Shown here in pieces: positions 23,650 to 34,134 of a stretch of 64,000 nucleotides of DNA. The position numbers and the translations under genes were made by a program. The DNA lies in assembly GCA_950097015.1 (NCBI GenBank), contig CATNEN010000003.1:10522501-10586500 (forward strand). Reading direction: 5' to 3'. How positions within the stretch are numbered: position 1 is the stretch's first letter; every line of letters starts with the position of its first letter. A model generated the notes under the pieces. It had not been told where the DNA came from, made no database searches, and saw nothing but the letters and a program-made list of their open reading frames with translations. This DNA comes from Macrostomum hystrix. Lineage: Eukaryota; Platyhelminthes; Macrostomidae.

Positions 23650-25390
23650 CGCATTGGGATTTAAAGTAAACTATGCCTTCGATATTTGTTGGTTTTTATA
23701 TTTTTCAAGACAAAACAATTCGCCGGGTGTTTCTTTTTGTCAACACAAAACACCTTGAAAGAAAACGAGTATTACGCGTATATTTGTAGTTAATATTAAC
23801 AAACAGGCTTAGGTATTTTAAAGCACGCAACTTAGACTTGTTGCGAGAAAAAAAAACACGTAAAACAGGTACTTTTTATGCTAACGAATTAACACCTAAA
23901 AACTGAAACGAGGTATAAGGAAAAAATGTGCGACCTAAGTCAATGCGCAATAATAGTGTTACAATTTAAAGTGTGGACTCATTGAATTACTCACTATTTC
24001 CAACCATGTAGAATGGTACTAGTGACTATGGATACAGTACAGATGAGAATCAAATCAACGTTATTTTTGTTGTTTAACTGTGCTTGTGCAGCAACGAATT
24101 GATGACTGAAAAAGTTCGGTAAGTTAATAAATTACGCTAAGAAATTGGTTAATAATTGTTTTGTTTAGGCAAATTTTTAATTATTAACTGTGAATCGTGG
24201 TAGAGGTAGACTCACAAACTTCAGTAAAGAAAGTAGAGCGAGGCAACTATTGACAGCTCTTGCTCAGAGGGACAATGCGATAAAATTGGAGTTAAAATAT
24301 GGTATAGATGAGACCGCTTTAGGGGCGGAAGCGAAAGACCATTAGTCTTGCCCTTAATTAGAGCAGAAAGAAATTATTGAATAATAATTTTGCTTGGAAT
24401 TTGACTCCGCCAAAATCTCCCTGCGTTTCTATCTATTGGCTTGCACCAAAAAATCAATTTTACGAGTACACGCCAACCCTACGGCGTCGAAACACTATTG
24501 GCTCTTAATGAGCATTCGCGGCTCAGCTAATCACAGTGCAGTGAATCAAAATGGCGGTCAAGTCTTGGTTAATTAATGCAAGACATTGGCTATCTTGAAA
24601 ATATAAATAATGAAATTAATTTTTAACAGATTTTTTTGACACTGTAAAATACTGATATCACATTGACAAAATTAAAGCTGCAATGAGATTGAATAGGTGA
24701 CGTTTTAAAAGTTGTGACAACTTCCGAAATCTTCGACGCTAGAGCAAAAAAGGTTCATATTTTTAATTCATTAGTACAGTGACCTTGGCGTTAATTACAT
24801 GAGGCAGATGACTGCGAGACAGAGATCTCAGAGTTTGTGACTAGTTAGATTGTTGATGCAAAGTACAGGAAAAATTATTATCAAATGAAAGCTTGCGCAA
24901 TGATAAAGATATAGATTACGCAATTACGCAAACAAATACAAAAATACAGCAGCCGAGACAAAGTTCAGGGGACGCAAATTAATACTCAATCGCCCATAAA
25001 ATTAATACTAACTTAAGAAACTTTTTAGAAGCACTTCAATTTCTGCTTTTAATGTGTTTTCCGCAAAGAAAATATTAAAACTTTAATTTCAAAGTTGGAG
25101 TTTTGTTGAAGGGCAGAGAAATTTTTTTAAATGTACGTATTGAGTGATTCTATTTATAGACTAAAATGTACATAGTCTGGGGTTAGAACTTCGAAGTGAG
25201 AGAGGTGACAGCCCGCACTTAAAAACAGAGCTAAGAGGAGGTGGGGTGGAATGTAGATAAGATATTAATGCACATTAGGAACGTACATTCATGAGGGTAG
25301 GAAATGTTGGTGGTGAAAGAAAGCTTTGATGCCCGATGTACACCCATGCAAATAAACGGCTTTGAAAAAAGTATTTTAAGTTAATTAATC
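23650..25390. other. AT-rich intergenic sequence, no gene recognised
   Basis: I see no long frame, array or RNA gene. A 60-codon frame at 24394-24576 lacks recognisable features. The right end is the 3' flank of the ataxin-1-like gene. Confidence 0.4.
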
Positions 25391-25392
25391 TG

Positions 25393-25398
25393 TTTATT
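25393..25398 (-). promoter_or_regulatory. Candidate poly(A) signal AATAAA overlapping the ataxin-like stop codon
   Basis: The minus strand reads GGAATAAACA: the TAA stop is inside AATAAA. A U-rich run (ACTTTTTTC) lies about 30 nt downstream. I see no other AATAAA within 200 bp. Confidence 0.5.
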
Positions 25399-28300
25399 CC
25401 GGAGAGTGACTTCGCTTCCTGGTCGCCGGTCGTTGATTCGATTTGATATCAACCGTAGTTGGTCGCGGCATCATAGCGATGATCCAGTCGCCAGTGTCCA
25501 ATCTGCCGCAGGACAAGCTGTACACCTCCATGGCTCTGGACGGATCTCTGGCGAACCAGCCGCGTCGATCTGGCACAAAAAGCGGCTGATAGGCCGGCAG
25601 GCGGAGGACACGAGTCTGCTGGGTGAGGACGGGTGAACGTTTCGTCTAATTATTCTTATACCTGTCCTTGAGGCGAGTCCTTCCTTCTGACTATTTTCAG
25701 ACTCTTTATCTCTCTTTGTCGAATCGTCTCATATTCTTATCTCTCCAGTCCTTGTCTCCACTCTCATCTCCGATCACCTTAATTTACTCATATCCCATCT
25801 GCTTATCTCCCCTCTCCTCATGGAATTTCAACGATAACAAAATAGTCTAGCTAATGATAGGGCTAATTCAGTTGATCAGTAACACCCCGCACTCGTGTAA
25901 ATTTGCTAACTGTGTGCTCAAATTCGAAAGCCATTTTTTGAAAATGGCGTGAAATGAAATGTTTAGCACACATTGTCCACAATTGCAAGTCAGCATATCC
26001 GGACGAAAGGAACGATATTAATATCGATCGATTTAATTGATCCAAGGAGGACAATGTGTTTGTGTCAAACAAGACAACTTAAGGAAGAAGGCCAAGAGTA
26101 ATGCGTGTCCGTGTGTGTATTTCAGATGCTCACATTTTAATACTCTCACCCGCGTGCGGATAATATAGGAGAAGAGGATTATAAAGCCAATCGAGAATGA
26201 AATTAAACTTTATAGAGTGTGAGAATGTAAGTTGTATAGGTGTTCAAACATGCATGGACGTTGGGCTTGGGTAATGCTAAAGACCTCAGGAAGACACCGA
26301 GTATTTTTGTCTCCAAAAACTGCACACAAAAGCACACAAGTAACTCTTTAGAGTTATTGGTTAGATAAGAAGTCGAACTTCTTAATCCCAACCTGGCCCT
26401 TCTAACACCTTTTTTGTCGCAACTCTCGCTTGCCTCATCTCTCCCCTGTCTCATCTCTCCCCTGTCTCATCTGTCTCGTGTCTCATCCCTCCCGTGTCTC
26501 ATCTCTCCTATGTCTCATCTCTCCCGTGTCTCATCTTTCCCCTGTCTCATCTGTCTCGTGTCTCATTGTTGTGCAGTGTCAAAGCAGCCCGGCCCTAACG
26601 GCTTTCTCTCTTCTTCTTCTGTCTATGGTCCCGTTAAGCTAAGCTTCGCCTCAACTGTTGCACCCCTTTTACCCCCCCAAGCTAAACGTAAGAGTGACTA
26701 CACGGCTTATTCGCACGCGCGGCTTTAACCCAAATACACTCGTTATATTCGCTATAAGAAGCTTCCTTTGAGTCTTGCCAAAGGCGTCGCGGCTTGGCGA
26801 CCTTTTTCTCGGCGATGCCGACCGTGCACTGATGTGGCTCAAGGCCTTCAATGCTCTGGCCCGCGCCAAGAAGTGGACCGACTCGACCGAATCCCGACAA
26901 GTCGCAGACAATTTTTTGGCATCCTGCGGACTGTCTGCTTTGGAGAAGCTGACTCATCTCGTCGCTCCGAAGGAGATCGACAAGCTGACCTTCCAAGAGA
27001 TCGAGACAGCCCTGGTGTCCTACTTACAACCTCAGAAGCGCCTCATTGTCGCCGAAAGAACCGACTTTTTCTCAATTCGTCAGAAAGCTGCTGAGCCGAT
27101 AGCAGACTATTTAGCTCGCCTGAGGAAAGCAGCAACGCACTGCGCCTTTGACTCTCTGAAGGACTGCGCCAGTCCCGCAGAGGAGCTGGTGCGGCTTGCT
27201 CTCATTTCTGGACTGTACAACCCTGAGCACCAACGGCGCATTCTCGGTGCAATGCAAACCAAGGATCAGACAATCTCGGAGATTGTTGACCTCATTCGAA
27301 GTTGTGAACAGATCAACACGTTTGTTCAAACCTGTAACTCGGTGCCCCCGGTAGGCCCGGCTGGCCCATTGTCGCCGCCAGCCCAACATAATGCGGCCAC
27401 TGACGAATCGGTGCACTACTCCAAAGGTGGACGGCCAACTTCCAATGGTCAGCGCATCGAGGGCTGCAAGTACTGTGGCGGATCCCATCACGCAGGCAAG
27501 TGCCCGGCATATGGCAAGACCTGTTCCAAGTGCTCCAAGCGCAACCACTTTGCTGCCGTATGCCGCTCTGCCCTGACTAGCAAATCCGTACATCACGCGG
27601 ATGTCCCATCCGATGCATCGATGACGCCCGAGCCCTCGAAGATCCTGCATCTTATGGACGTTGATCTGGTCAACGCAATCGAAGTTGCATCTGAGACACT
27701 TCTTGTAGACGGCGCCAAGGTACCAATGCAAGTGGATACCGGTGCATCCGTCTCCGTGCTTTCTAGCACAATCTGGGAGTCTCTGGGCAGGCCCCCACTG
27801 CAAAAGAGTCACCGACGCCTCGAGGCCTACGACGGCCACACCCTAAAGACTCTCGGCAAGCTGTGCTCTACCGTCGAGATGCGGGGTAGGTTACACCCCG
27901 CCGAATTCGTCGTGGTTTCGTCTTTGAAGCCGTTCGGCCTCCTTGGCCGTGAACTTTTAGATTCCGACTCTCTCTTTCACACCAACTCTCAAGCTCCGAG
28001 CCCCACAGTTGCAGCTACAACGCTGCCCACCATCAAGGGCATCAAGGCACAGATGGAGCTGGTTGAAGGCGCTCGATCCCAGTTCTGCCGTGCTCGTCCG
28101 GTTCCAATCGCACTAGAGAAGCAAGTCAACGCAGAGTTGGACCGGCTGCAGCAGCTTGGCATCATCGAGCCTGTGGAGGGTCCTGTGAGCAACGCTTCTC
28201 CGGTCGTCTGGATCAAGAAGAAGGACGGGACGTTGCGCATGTGCGCCGATTACAAGGTCCATGTGAACGACAAAATAAAGCCAGAGTCATACCCTATTCC

Positions 28301-31300
28301 AAGCATCGAGCACCTCTTTGGCAAGTTAAAGAATGCCAAGAAGTTTGCCAAGATTGATCTGAGGTCGGCTTACTGGCAGATCGAGCTGGACGAATCCGCC
28401 CAAGGCATCTCTATCATCAATACCTCGCGAGGCCTATACCGCGTCAAACGCCTTCAGATGGGCATGAAAAACGCTTCATTCATTTTTCAACGCACAATGG
28501 AGAGCATCCTCTCCGACTTGAAGGGACTACTGATCTATCAAGACGACATCATGGTCTATGCTGAGAACGTTGAAGCACTCCAGAAGCGTCTGAAAGCAGT
28601 CGAAACGCGCCTGGCCGAAAAAAAGGTAACGGTCAATGAAGACAAATGTACAGGCATTTGCGATTCGATTTCATTCCTTGGATTCGAAATTTCTGCCGCT
28701 GGAATTCGGCCCGATGATAAGCTCGTGGACAAAGTTCGCCACATCTCGACACCGAAGACCAAGAAGGAGATCGAGCAATTTCTCGGTCTGGTGAATTTCT
28801 TCGGCCGCTTGATTCCTGACTATTCCGCCAAGGTCGCCCCATTGAACGAACTGCGCAAGGCATCCACGCAGTTTGTCTGGTCTGAAGCATGTGCTCGCGC
28901 TTTCGAGAATCTCAAGAAGGAGATCTCATCACGACCAATAGTACAACCGTACAGCCTGGAGAAGGAGGTGACCCTCACAACAGATGCCTCTAAAGGAGCG
29001 TTGGCAGGCGTTGTTACCCAGGAAGGACGCCCTGTAATCTTTATCTCTAGGACACTGTCCAAGGCCGAGACTAACTATTCCAACATTGAACGGGAAGCAC
29101 TCGCCATCTTCTGGGCCGTCTGTCGCCTGAAACACTACCTCCAAGGCCGACGATTTACGGTACAGACGGATCATCAGCCTCTTCTACGGCTTTTCGGTGG
29201 CAGCATACCAATGAGTTCATCGGCAAGAATCAGTCGCTGGGCCCTTTACCTGATGCAATTTGACTTTAGCGTGGTCTACGTTCCCGGATCGCGCATTCCG
29301 CATGCCGATGCGCTTTCTCGTCTGCCGTTTGATAATAACAGTCAAGACCCGGCCGACGCATTCGAGGCAATCAACTCAGTTGCCTTTGAATCCCCTACTA
29401 TCAATCCTCGACGGATCGCTAGCGAACTTGATTCTGATCCACTGCTACAGCGCATCATACGTCGCGTACGCAATGGCGACTGGCATAACTGCACACAAGC
29501 AGAGGCCGCTTTCAAGAGAAACGCAGCAGCTCTAACAATCGAGAACGGCCTCCTCTACATGCACCGGCGCGCATTCATACCTCCGCGTCTCCGGAAAGAG
29601 GCCTTCGATGCGATTCACGACACTCATAGCGGTACTTCTGCCAGCTACCACCTCCTGGAGCTGTCCTGCTGGTGGCCCGGCATGCAGCGCGACGTGGAAC
29701 GATTCGTGCGGCAGTGTGCTGCATGCAGCAGCCTGCGGCCCCGACTGCAGAAGTCCCGAGATGCTTGGCCACCTGCTGATGCTCCATTTCAGCGCATCCA
29801 CATGGACTGGGCCTTCGTGCCCGAGGTGGGCAACATTCTCATTGTAGTGGATTCCTATTCCGGATGGATTGAAGCCTTTCCATCCCGCGACAGGACGGCA
29901 GACAGGGTTATTTGCTCGTTACGTACTGTATTCACGAGATTTGGAGTCCCAGAGGTGGTGGTCTCCGACAACGGACCGGAATTCACGTCTGATGCCCTGC
30001 TGTCCTGGCTGCATGCCAACGGCGCCCGAAAGATGGAAACCCCTCCCTACTCGCCACAATCTAATGGTGCGGCCGAGCGAGCAGTCCAAACTGTCAAGAG
30101 GGCCCTGCAGGCCTGGACACAGAGACTGACCCACTCTGACTTCATTGCGTTTTTGCAGAAGGTTCTGCTTCACCACCGCAACTCGTCAGGTGCAAGGTCA
30201 AAGACACCGGCTGAGCTCGTGTTCGGTCGACGACTTCACGTACCTGTTGTCTCGGCTTTCCAACAAGGTGACCAGGTCGTATACAAGGCCACCGACCACA
30301 CCCCGTCCCGAGGCGCAGAGTTCCTCATGACCCAAGGGCGCAACACATCCTGGTTGCTGACGGACGACAAACTGCGTCTGGCAAGCAACAATCAGATTGC
30401 CCCGATGCTCTCACGCACTTCTGAGGACGACGAGGACGAAAGTCTGGAGCCGCCGGCAGACATGCCTCCCAATGAAACCCCGACACCACCGGCTCCGGTG
30501 GCAGATCAAGTTCCGCGCAGGAGTGACCGAAATCGGCGACAGCCAGACCGATACACACCCTGACACTGTGACGGTTGATATGTTGCCCTCCCGATAAGAC
30601 TAACATAGCCACAAAAAAAAAATAGCCACATGCGCTCGTTGTTTTGTTTCATTTGACTGGAGGGAGACATGTTGTGCAGTGTCAAAGCAGCCCGGCCCTA
30701 ACGGCTTTCTCTCTTCTTCTTCTGTCTATGGTCCCGTTAAGCTAAGCTTCGCCTCAACTGTTGCACCCCTTTTACCCCCCCAAGCTAAACGTAAGAGTGA
30801 CTACACGGCTTATTCGCACGCGCGGCTTTAACCCAAATACACTCGTTATATTCGCTATAAGAAGCTTCCTTTGAGTCTTGACACTCATCTTTCCCGTGTC
30901 TCATCTCTCCTGTGTCTCATCTCTCCCGTGTCTCATCTCTCCAGTGTCTTATCTCTCCTGTGTCTCATCTCTCCCGTGTCTCATCTCTCCCGTGTCTCAT
31001 CTCTCCCGTGTCTCATCTCTCCCATGTCTCATCTGACCGGTGTCTCATCTCTCCCGTGTCTCATCTCTCCCGTGTCTCATCTCTCCAGTGTCTTATCTCT
31101 CCCGTGTCTCATCTCTCCCGTGTCTCATCTCTCCCGTGTCTCATCTCTCCCGTGTCTCATCTCTCCCCTGCCTCATCTCTCACCGTTCTGATCTTACCTG
31201 TCTAATCTCACCTGTCTCATCTCAACTTTCTTATCACACCTACCCCTTTTCTTTGATAGAGATCCCATTTAAAAAATCCTCATTTTTGAGAAATAATTGC

Positions 31301-33761
31301 AGGAAAAAATATGTTAAGTTATTACTCATCAGCTCGATCACAAGCCTCTTGTTGGTCAGCCAAAATGCATTTTTAGCTTTGGAAGAATCGTCAGTCATTT
31401 TTTTTCACTAAAACCTGGACCCTCCGCCAACTCTCTATCTTCTTTTAGTTGCTAAGGCGGTCTTTTGTCTTCACCCATGCAGACACTCGAAATAGATTTC
31501 AAGTGTTAGCACTAGTCAGTTCGCAGCTTTTGCCAGAGAGCTGTGTGGAGTACCTTCGCTTGGTGAGGTGAGCACAGGCAGGATCTTTAGTAACACTGCT
31601 CCGCCTCAAACGTATGTTAAAAATTTGCTGATTTGCTGTTCTCGTTGCATTCGACTGCAAGAGGAAGAAAATTTTTGCAGGCCTTTTCACCCCCCACTCA
31701 ATTTAATATCCAAAAGCTGTTGTGTTGTGTCGGCATTTTCACAATTTAACTTGACTATCAATATATATGATCTCAGGTTTTTCTGCCTATAACCAACCTA
31801 CTCACTGGGTCCACACTCGACTCTGAATATCTGTCAATAAAAGAAGATAGTCACACATATCTCACTATTACAGCTGCGTAGGGGTGCGCTCATTTTTAGA
31901 AGCAATGACAGCTGTTTAACAGGATTGCCAGACTAACTGGAATTATTGTGCTAACTGACGTCTGCACAGATCCCTTCCAGTGACGCTCTTTGCTCAGTTT
32001 CAAGTTTTCAGTTTCTGTTGAGTTGTGTTTTTACTTTTTACTCAATGACTTATACTCGCACACGGGGACCCGTATGTCCATTACCTGGCCTGTCGTGAAT
32101 CAATAGTGAATCCGTTTTATTCTGTTTTTGATTGTTTTGTGCTCATACAAAGCTACATTGCCTTTATTACTTACAATTTTGGAATTTACAAAACTAAATT
32201 CTTATAAAAAAATCTCGCCCTACTGAAATATTTCTGACTCATCTCTCCATGTGTCTCATCTCTCCCTGTCTTATCTCTCCCCTGTGTCATCTCCCCCGTC
32301 TCATCTCTCCCTGTCTTATCTCTCCCCTGTGTCATCTCTCCCCGTCTCATCTCTCCCTATCTTATCTCTATCTGTCTCATCTCTCCCTGTCTTATCTCTC
32401 CCCTGTGTCATATCTCTGTCTTATCTCTCCCTGTCTTTTATCTATCTGTCTCATCTCTCCCTGTCTTATCTCTCTCTGTCTTGTCTCTCCCCAGTCTCTT
32501 CTCTCCCCTGTCTCATCTCTCCCCTGTCTCATTTCTCTCCTGCCTTAAATCTCATCCCTATCTCGGTTTAAAGTCACGCAAATTTATTCAGCTGAAATAG
32601 TGTGTGAACATTTAAAATACATATGTTTTCGCGTGTTATAGTGTCAATAAATTAAAAGAAAAACTATTTTATATTCTAGCCTTTCATGCTGCCACACAGT
32701 CTGTTACGAAACTGCCAAATAATAAATTCAAAACAAGAACAGACACCAGAGAACCTTGAGAATTTAAACCGTATCAGTATGAACAAGCTATTCATTTACC
32801 TAGCTATTAAGTTAATTTCTTTTTTAGGCCTTAAAAGTACGAGTAATATCAACTGAATAGTAGTAAGCAAGCCAGAATTGTAATCAAATCTAAAATAAAG
32901 TGCGTGTGAAAGCTATTGTAAGTTGAGAATTTGATTTTGATTTAAATACCAAAATGTCAGTAAAGTTCTTTTAGCTTTAGAATACATTGGCATAAGAGAC
33001 CGAAAGCCTTCAAGATTGGTAAAATCAATCGATAAGCAGTTTAAGCCTACCTGCTTCCTCCCAGAACCAGTTAGAACCAGTTCCAACCGCACTGTGCCAT
33101 CGGACAGATTGTCTTCAATCCGAACAATGCGGCTGTGCACCAGTTGACAGCCGCTAGCAACTTCCTGACTGTCAGATTCACTTTGATACGTCGCAGCCAT
33201 TTCAAAGTCCTGCATTGTGAGTTCTTCTACTCGCTTCGATCGTCCGGCCCAGGTTGACAGGACTGTGCCGCGATAGAACAGACGATTGACTGGCAGTACC
33301 GACGGTTTGAAAACTTGTCGCCCGGTCATTGTTGGCGGCTGCTTCAGTTGCTGCTGATGCTGCTGCTGCTGCTGGACAGGCGAAGGCTGATGTCGATACA
33401 TCGACGTCTGTAGCAATGGCAAGTGCGCAGGTGCCAGAAGTCTATTTGGCAGCTGAGTCTGCAGGGCCGATGATTGATGATGCAGATTAGGCTGAAACTG
33501 TGGATGCTGATGAGTCAGCGACTGCGGCGGATACAGACCCAATGCGGCAGCCAGGGCGGCAGCTTGCAGAGCCCCTGGATGCGGCTGCGGTGATGGCGGC
33601 AGTGGCGGCGGAGGCGGTGGCATTAAAGGCGCCTGAGAGGTAAAAGATTGCGGCCGCCAAATTGTCGGAGTGTTGGTGGCTGCTGCTGCTGCTGTTGATG
33701 AGGCTGTAGCCGATGCTGAACTCGACGCCGACTTATCCATTGTCAATAGACTTCGGCTCAT
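25394..33761 (-). CDS. ATXN1: Ataxin-1-like AXH-domain protein, two exons
   Basis: Exon 1 is 33761-33051 (ATG at 33761, donor CAG|GTAGGC). Exon 2 is 25618-25394. Both sides of the junction are phase 0, giving about 311 residues. Residues 1-150 are low-complexity: Ser/Ala, poly-Pro, Gln/His and a short poly-Gln. The AXH domain begins near residue 159 (LFYRGTVLSTWAGRSKRVEE) and includes RIVRIEDN. It is split by the intron and completed by exon 2 (QPLFVPDRRGW, EVYSLSCGRLDTGDWIIAMM). The protein ends RKRSHSPE, resembling the RKRRWSAPE nuclear-localisation/14-3-3-binding motif of vertebrate ataxin-1. Ataxin-1 proteins are nuclear transcriptional co-repressor partners, and this role is inferred from family. 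At about 311 residues it is much smaller than human ataxin-1. The exon-2 acceptor is a NAGNAG (CCCAGCAG). AATAAA overlaps the stop codon. The 7.4-kb intron hosts a Ty3/gypsy element in antisense orientation. Confidence 0.85.
25640..26412. other. Intronic unique sequence (ataxin-like intron, 3' half)
   Basis: The exon-2 acceptor of the ataxin-like gene is at its left edge. No coding frame or repeat is recognised in the remainder. Confidence 0.4.
26413..26566. repeat. 16-bp minisatellite, left part of an array split by the gypsy insertion
   Basis: CTCATCTCTCCCGTGT-type units ending in the target-site copy CTCAT (26562-26566), immediately before the 5' LTR. Confidence 0.93.
26567..26780 (+). 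repeat. 5' LTR (214 bp)
   Basis: Identical to 30670-30883 except one base near its 3' end (TTGCCA versus TTGACA). Preceded by CTCAT. Confidence 0.95.
26775..30563 (+). CDS. Gag-Pol polyprotein of the Ty3/gypsy element
   Basis: The open frame of about 1262 codons has no frameshift between gag and pol. It has no ATG at its head: it is open from TTG 26775 inside the LTR end, and the first ATG is about 26832. Visible in order are a Gag capsid-like region, two zinc knuckles at about 27464-27562 (the second canonical, CSKCSKRNHFAAVC), a protease motif DTGASVSVL (about 27735), RT with the catalytic YQDD box (28536-28547), and an RNase H start (TDASKGALAG, about 28980). Integrase follows with an HHCC zinc-binding region (about 29622-29735) and a DDE core: HMDW (about 29800), SDNGPEF (about 29966), and Glu in NGAAERAVQ (about 30075). 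The stop is TGA at 30561. No stops or frameshifts were seen, so pol may be functional. Expression of Gag is doubtful without a leader and start codon. Confidence 0.95.
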   Translation: MPKASRLGDLFLGDADRALMWLKAFNALARAKKWTDSTESRQVADNFLASCGLSALEKLTHLVAPKEIDKLTFQEIETALVSYLQPQKRLIVAERTDFFSIRQKAAEPIADYLARLRKAATHCAFDSLKDCASPAEELVRLALISGLYNPEHQRRILGAMQTKDQTISEIVDLIRSCEQINTFVQTCNSVPPVGPAGPLSPPAQHNAATDESVHYSKGGRPTSNGQRIEGCKYCGGSHHAGKCPAYGKTCSKCSKRNHFAAVCRSALTSKSVHHADVPSDASMTPEPSKILHLMDVDLVNAIEVASETLLVDGAKVPMQVDTGASVSVLSSTIWESLGRPPLQKSHRRLEAYDGHTLKTLGKLCSTVEMRGRLHPAEFVVVSSLKPFGLLGRELLDSDSLFHTNSQAPSPTVAATTLPTIKGIKAQMELVEGARSQFCRARPVPIALEKQVNAELDRLQQLGIIEPVEGPVSNASPVVWIKKKDGTLRMCADYKVHVNDKIKPESYPIPSIEHLFGKLKNAKKFAKIDLRSAYWQIELDESAQGISIINTSRGLYRVKRLQMGMKNASFIFQRTMESILSDLKGLLIYQDDIMVYAENVEALQKRLKAVETRLAEKKVTVNEDKCTGICDSISFLGFEISAAGIRPDDKLVDKVRHISTPKTKKEIEQFLGLVNFFGRLIPDYSAKVAPLNELRKASTQFVWSEACARAFENLKKEISSRPIVQPYSLEKEVTLTTDASKGALAGVVTQEGRPVIFISRTLSKAETNYSNIEREALAIFWAVCRLKHYLQGRRFTVQTDHQPLLRLFGGSIPMSSSARISRWALYLMQFDFSVVYVPGSRIPHADALSRLPFDNNSQDPADAFEAINSVAFESPTINPRRIASELDSDPLLQRIIRRVRNGDWHNCTQAEAAFKRNAAALTIENGLLYMHRRAFIPPRLRKEAFDAIHDTHSGTSASYHLLELSCWWPGMQRDVERFVRQCAACSSLRPRLQKSRDAWPPADAPFQRIHMDWAFVPEVGNILIVVDSYSGWIEAFPSRDRTADRVICSLRTVFTRFGVPEVVVSDNGPEFTSDALLSWLHANGARKMETPPYSPQSNGAAERAVQTVKRALQAWTQRLTHSDFIAFLQKVLLHHRNSSGARSKTPAELVFGRRLHVPVVSAFQQGDQVVYKATDHTPSRGAEFLMTQGRNTSWLLTDDKLRLASNNQIAPMLSRTSEDDEDESLEPPADMPPNETPTPPAPVADQVPRRSDRNRRQPDRYTP
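30670..30883 (+). repeat. 3' LTR (214 bp)
   Basis: Starts TGTTGTGCAG after the purine tract and ends TTGACA before CTCAT (30884-30888). Confidence 0.95.
30884..31235. repeat. 16-bp minisatellite, right part of the split array
   Basis: Resumes with CTCATCTTTCCCGTGT right after the 3' LTR. About 20 units, then decays near 31190-31235. Confidence 0.95.
31236..32235. other. Intronic unique sequence (ataxin-like intron, 5' half)
   Basis: AT-rich; small frames only. No exon, RNA gene or repeat recognised. Confidence 0.4.
32236..32562. repeat. Minisatellite related to the 16-bp CTCATCTCTCCC family
   Basis: Units such as CATCTCTCCCTGTCTTATCT alternate with CATCTCTCCCCTGTGT. They share the CATCTCTCCC core with the arrays at 14.7 and 31 kb but have drifted. 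Confidence 0.88.
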
Positions 33762-34130
33762 TGTATTGTCTGCAGTTCGAACAAGTTCGAGAATTCGTTT
33801 TTGTGCGTAAAATTCTTAAAAACTAATATTTTTTGTTGGCAAAATTAGATGATTGCTTCCTGCTGAAAGCAGCGCTTCAAGTCTTCCCATACTGGGGGGA
33901 CGGCGGTTTGACGAGCCAGTCAAGGATGCAATTCGCTACATTGTGCCCGCAGCCGCGGACCAATGGGAGGAGGGCCTCAGTGGGTCTTAAAGGGAATTTT
34001 AACTGCAGAACTGCATTAATTTATTTTCTGAAATATGAATGAATTTTTAGATCCGTAACATATCTCTTTGTATGCTATTGGTGAATCCGTTAATCACTTA
34101 TACGAGCTAGATCCTAAAAATACGCTATGA
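33762..34130 (-). promoter_or_regulatory. Probable 5' region / promoter of the ataxin-like gene
   Basis: GC-rich for this window at about 33880-33990, with an ATTGG (inverted CCAAT) box at about 33960. The minus strand reads ...GTTCGAACTGCAG then ACAATACA before the ATG, so an acceptor-like AG is only 8 nt upstream. The promoter call is inference. Confidence 0.35.
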
Positions 34131-34134
34131 TCCT

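Larger units (their letters stand above)
26562..30888 (+). mobile_element. Ty3/gypsy LTR retrotransposon, near-intact and recently inserted
   Basis: The element runs 26567-30883, flanked by 5-bp target duplications CTCAT (26562-26566 and 30884-30888) that derive from the host minisatellite. The LTRs are 214 bp, start TGTTGTG and end in CA. By eye they differ at a single base (26778 vs 30881), so insertion is recent. Between them is one continuous gag-pol frame with domain order Gag, protease, RT, RNase H, integrase (Ty3/gypsy order). The tandem zinc knuckles suggest a Mag-like or related clade, which I cannot confirm. A purine-rich tract (GGAGGGAGA) directly precedes the 3' LTR. No untranslated leader or primer-binding site is visible after the 5' LTR. 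It lies antisense in the ataxin-like intron. Confidence 0.97.

Noticed and set aside
27111-27839. 242-codon minus-strand frame inside gag
   Set aside because: Shadow of the gag-pol coding strand, with no domain of its own.
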